Below the pieces are notes generated by a model. That model worked only from the letters and a program-made list of their open reading frames with translations. It was not told the origin of the DNA and did no database searches. Made by a program: the position numbers and the translations under genes. Of a stretch of 8,298 nucleotides of DNA, positions 6,665 to 8,298 are shown in pieces (positions within the stretch are counted from its first letter, which is position 1; each line of letters opens with the position of its first letter). Source of the DNA: an uncultured Ruminococcus sp. (lineage in GTDB: Bacteria > Bacillota > Clostridia > Oscillospirales > CAG-272). Location: NCBI GenBank assembly GCA_902765885.1, contig CACXBN010000309.1, positions 1-8,298 on the forward strand, read 5' to 3'.

Positions 6665-8191
6665 ATGATTAAGAAACTGAAAGAAAATTCCCCTATATTC
6701 GGACTGGTTTTTACAATCGCATCGGCAGTATTCATCATAGTGCTGAGCGTTCCGTTCTTCACTGAGGCAAGACTTAAAGAGTGTCTGTTTGACGCCGGTG
6801 TGGATTCGGTGGGGGCTCTCTTCTGTGCAGCTCTATATTTCGGGTGCATGAGGCAGAAGGGCAACGGGATAGGCTACTTAAGAAGTCTGGTCGTCATGGT
6901 CAGTGCTTGCTTTGCGGTAAATGAAGCGATATATTATACAGTGGGAGTTCCGGAATGGAGTACAATCTGTTTCGTGCTTTGCCTCGTATCAAAACTGCTT
7001 GACCTTGCTATGATCTATCTCTTCTACACCTACGTAAATGTTACGCTGGGGTTCGACGGGAAATTTGCAAAGATAGCCGGGAAAATCATTACCATTCTGC
7101 TGGTGCTGGAAACGCTCGTCCTGTTATCCAACATTTTCTATCCGACTACGTTCTATCTCGACGCCTCCGGAATATATCAAGCATCCGCTATCTCTTTTGT
7201 GGAGGATATCTATCTTGCGGTTACTTCTGTCCTCACTGCGATTCTGATTGTTCTGAGCCGTAACCCGCTCAATCAGAAAGCGGCAGCGCTGACTTTCATT
7301 TTGTTTCCGCTGATTGAATATGTTCTGATGAAAGGTCAGTTCGGCAATGCCGCTCAATACGGAACGGTCCTGATGTCGCTGATCATTATGTACTGCGTAA
7401 TATTCATTGAAAAGAGCAAAACACTGGCTTCCACACAGACAGATCTGCGTATTGCCTCAAAGATTCAGGAGGATGCTCTTCCGCCGGTAGCACCGGAGTT
7501 TGATGATTTCCCTGAACTCATCCTGCGAGGCAGCATGAACACTGCCAAGGAAGTCGGCGGAGACTTTTACGACTATTTTCCAATCGATGAAAACCGAATT
7601 TGTTTCCTGATTGCCGACGTATCAGGCAAGGGAACACCTGCTGCATTGTTTATGATGACAGCAAAGACCATGATCAAGGATTACGCTCTGACAAAAGACA
7701 GTACTTCGGAAATCTTTAATGCAGTCAATGCGCGGCTTTGCGAAAATAACGACGAAGGAATGTTTGCCACAGCATGGATAGGGATTCTCGACACGCGGAC
7801 GATGACACTCCAATACACCAACGCCGGTCACAATTTCCCGATCCTTCAGCGTAAAGGGCAGCCATGCGAGCTTATTGAAAAAGTTCACGGATTGTTTCTT
7901 GCCGGGATGGAATTCACTAGATACAAGCAAGGCGAGATTTCGCTTGAGCATGGTGACCGCCTGCTTTTGTATACCGACGGTGTTACGGAAGCGCACAATA
8001 AAGAGAAAAAACTTTATGGCACGGAACGACTTGAAAAGATAGTGGAGAACAACAAAAATGCACCGGGAGAAAAGTTGCTCGAAAGCATTCTCGCCGACAT
8101 TGACGATTTCGCGAGCGGAGTTCCGCAGTTTGACGATATTACGATGGTAGTTCTTACCATCAAGGAACAGGAAATGTCAACTACTCGGTGA
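6665..8191 (+). CDS. Multi-spanning membrane protein with C-terminal SpoIIE/PP2C-type serine phosphatase domain
   Basis: A 508-residue protein in two parts. Residues ~11-248 hold about eight hydrophobic stretches (near 11-31, 49-61, 72-92, 100-124, 139-158, 179-198, 207-222, 230-248), giving a polytopic sensor-like region that I cannot assign to a named family. A short helix (~252-272, with IASKIQEDALPP) links it to the phosphatase domain (~275-500), and no HAMP, PAS or GAF domain intervenes. Phosphatase motifs are GGDFYDYF (298-305, metal D300), DVSGKGTPAALFM (318-330, D318), NAGHNFP (386-392), YTDGVTEA (436-443, D438) and FDDITMVVL (489-497). All metal-binding aspartates are present, so it should be active, probably dephosphorylating a serine on a STAS-type anti-anti-sigma protein. 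The linker matches the regulatory switch helix of RsbU/SpoIIE-type enzymes. AAAGGAGA lies about 13 nt before the ATG, a rather long spacing. No partner gene is inside the window. Confidence 0.93.
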   Translation: MIKKLKENSPIFGLVFTIASAVFIIVLSVPFFTEARLKECLFDAGVDSVGALFCAALYFGCMRQKGNGIGYLRSLVVMVSACFAVNEAIYYTVGVPEWSTICFVLCLVSKLLDLAMIYLFYTYVNVTLGFDGKFAKIAGKIITILLVLETLVLLSNIFYPTTFYLDASGIYQASAISFVEDIYLAVTSVLTAILIVLSRNPLNQKAAALTFILFPLIEYVLMKGQFGNAAQYGTVLMSLIIMYCVIFIEKSKTLASTQTDLRIASKIQEDALPPVAPEFDDFPELILRGSMNTAKEVGGDFYDYFPIDENRICFLIADVSGKGTPAALFMMTAKTMIKDYALTKDSTSEIFNAVNARLCENNDEGMFATAWIGILDTRTMTLQYTNAGHNFPILQRKGQPCELIEKVHGLFLAGMEFTRYKQGEISLEHGDRLLLYTDGVTEAHNKEKKLYGTERLEKIVENNKNAPGEKLLESILADIDDFASGVPQFDDITMVVLTIKEQEMSTTR

Positions 8192-8279
8192 TTGAATCGC
8201 CGAGCATGTGAAAAGCATGCAAAGGGATTCAAGATAGTTGAGTAGGCTGTGAGAAAGGTCAGAAAAGAAACCACTCACA
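8177..8279 (+). other. Nested inverted repeats across the phosphatase stop codon, possible structured RNA
   Basis: TCAACTA (8177-8183) pairs with TAGTTGA (8235-8241), TTGAATC (8192-8198) with GATTCAA (8226-8232), and GCATG (8204-8208) with CATGC (8216-8220), all nested in one imperfect hairpin. A competing hairpin pairs CTCGGTGAT (8184-8192) with ATCGCCGAG (8196-8204) and contains the TGA stop codon. A third pairs TGTGAG (8248-8253) with CTCACA (8274-8279), with an inner GGT/ACC. No U-tract follows any of them, so they are not typical terminators. The 107 nt after the stop hold no convincing gene. Confidence 0.4.
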
Positions 8280-8298
8280 TGTTATGTGTGTCAAAGCC

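Noticed and set aside
6475..6864. Minus-strand open frame of 129 codons
   Set aside because: It is antisense to the end of the regulator gene and the membrane segments of the phosphatase gene, with no ribosome binding site or domain. It is a shadow frame.
8184..8204. Intrinsic terminator after the phosphatase gene
   Set aside because: The hairpin is strong but contains the stop codon and is followed by CATGTGAAAAG rather than a U-tract, so termination there is not supported.
8249..8298. Start of a further gene (GTG at 8249 or ATG at 8279) running off the right edge
   Set aside because: Neither start has a properly spaced ribosome binding site, and too few codons remain to judge the protein.
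8286..8298. GTGTG at the right edge as a possible 5' end of a group II intron
   Set aside because: Only 13 nt are visible; the short match is common by chance and no intron domain or reverse transcriptase can be seen.

Overview
The window looks like chromosomal DNA of a low-to-moderate GC anaerobic Firmicute (Bacillota), most likely class Clostridia. This is inferred from gene content and from protein style: strong AGGAGG-type ribosome binding sites, the lepB - rbgA/ylqF - rnhB gene order, and a SpoIIE-type phosphatase. No rRNA, tRNA, CRISPR, transposase or integrase was found, and no taxon can be named from sequence alone.

Left and middle part (positions 20-5936, minus strand). Six genes are packed head to tail with gaps of 2-27 nt and read leftwards as one apparent operon. 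In transcription order they are: a cofactor-independent phosphoglycerate mutase-like metalloenzyme (of the kind proposed to be an alternative homoserine kinase), signal peptidase I (lepB), the ribosome-assembly GTPase RbgA/YlqF, ribonuclease HII (rnhB), threonine synthase (thrC) and a calcineurin-like metallophosphoesterase. An extended -10 promoter (TGGTATAAT) precedes the first gene. A perfect 13-bp hairpin at 20-52 ends the unit. If the first enzyme is a homoserine kinase, the operon carries the last two steps of threonine synthesis wrapped around three housekeeping genes for protein export, 50S assembly and RNA-DNA hybrid repair.

Divergent intergenic region (5865-6284). These 420 nt hold the leftward promoter, a good rightward sigma-A promoter (TTGATT-17-TACAAT) and a 6-bp palindrome just upstream of its -35 box. 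The rest shows no convincing gene.

Right part (6285-8298, plus strand). A small Cro/C1-type helix-turn-helix regulator is followed by a possible 38-codon ORF and then by a membrane protein with about eight hydrophobic segments fused to a C-terminal SpoIIE/PP2C-type serine phosphatase domain. This is probably a small signalling operon: an autoregulated repressor plus a membrane-controlled phosphatase. The usual partners (STAS anti-anti-sigma protein, RsbW-type kinase) are not in the window. The last ~120 nt contain nested inverted repeats that overlap the phosphatase stop codon and are not followed by a U-tract. They are the least explained structure here.

The points most worth checking are the thrC-linked phosphoglycerate mutase-like enzyme, the altered G4 motif (TKSS instead of NKxD) of RbgA, the HTH/38-codon ORF/membrane-phosphatase cassette, and the nested repeats at its 3' end.
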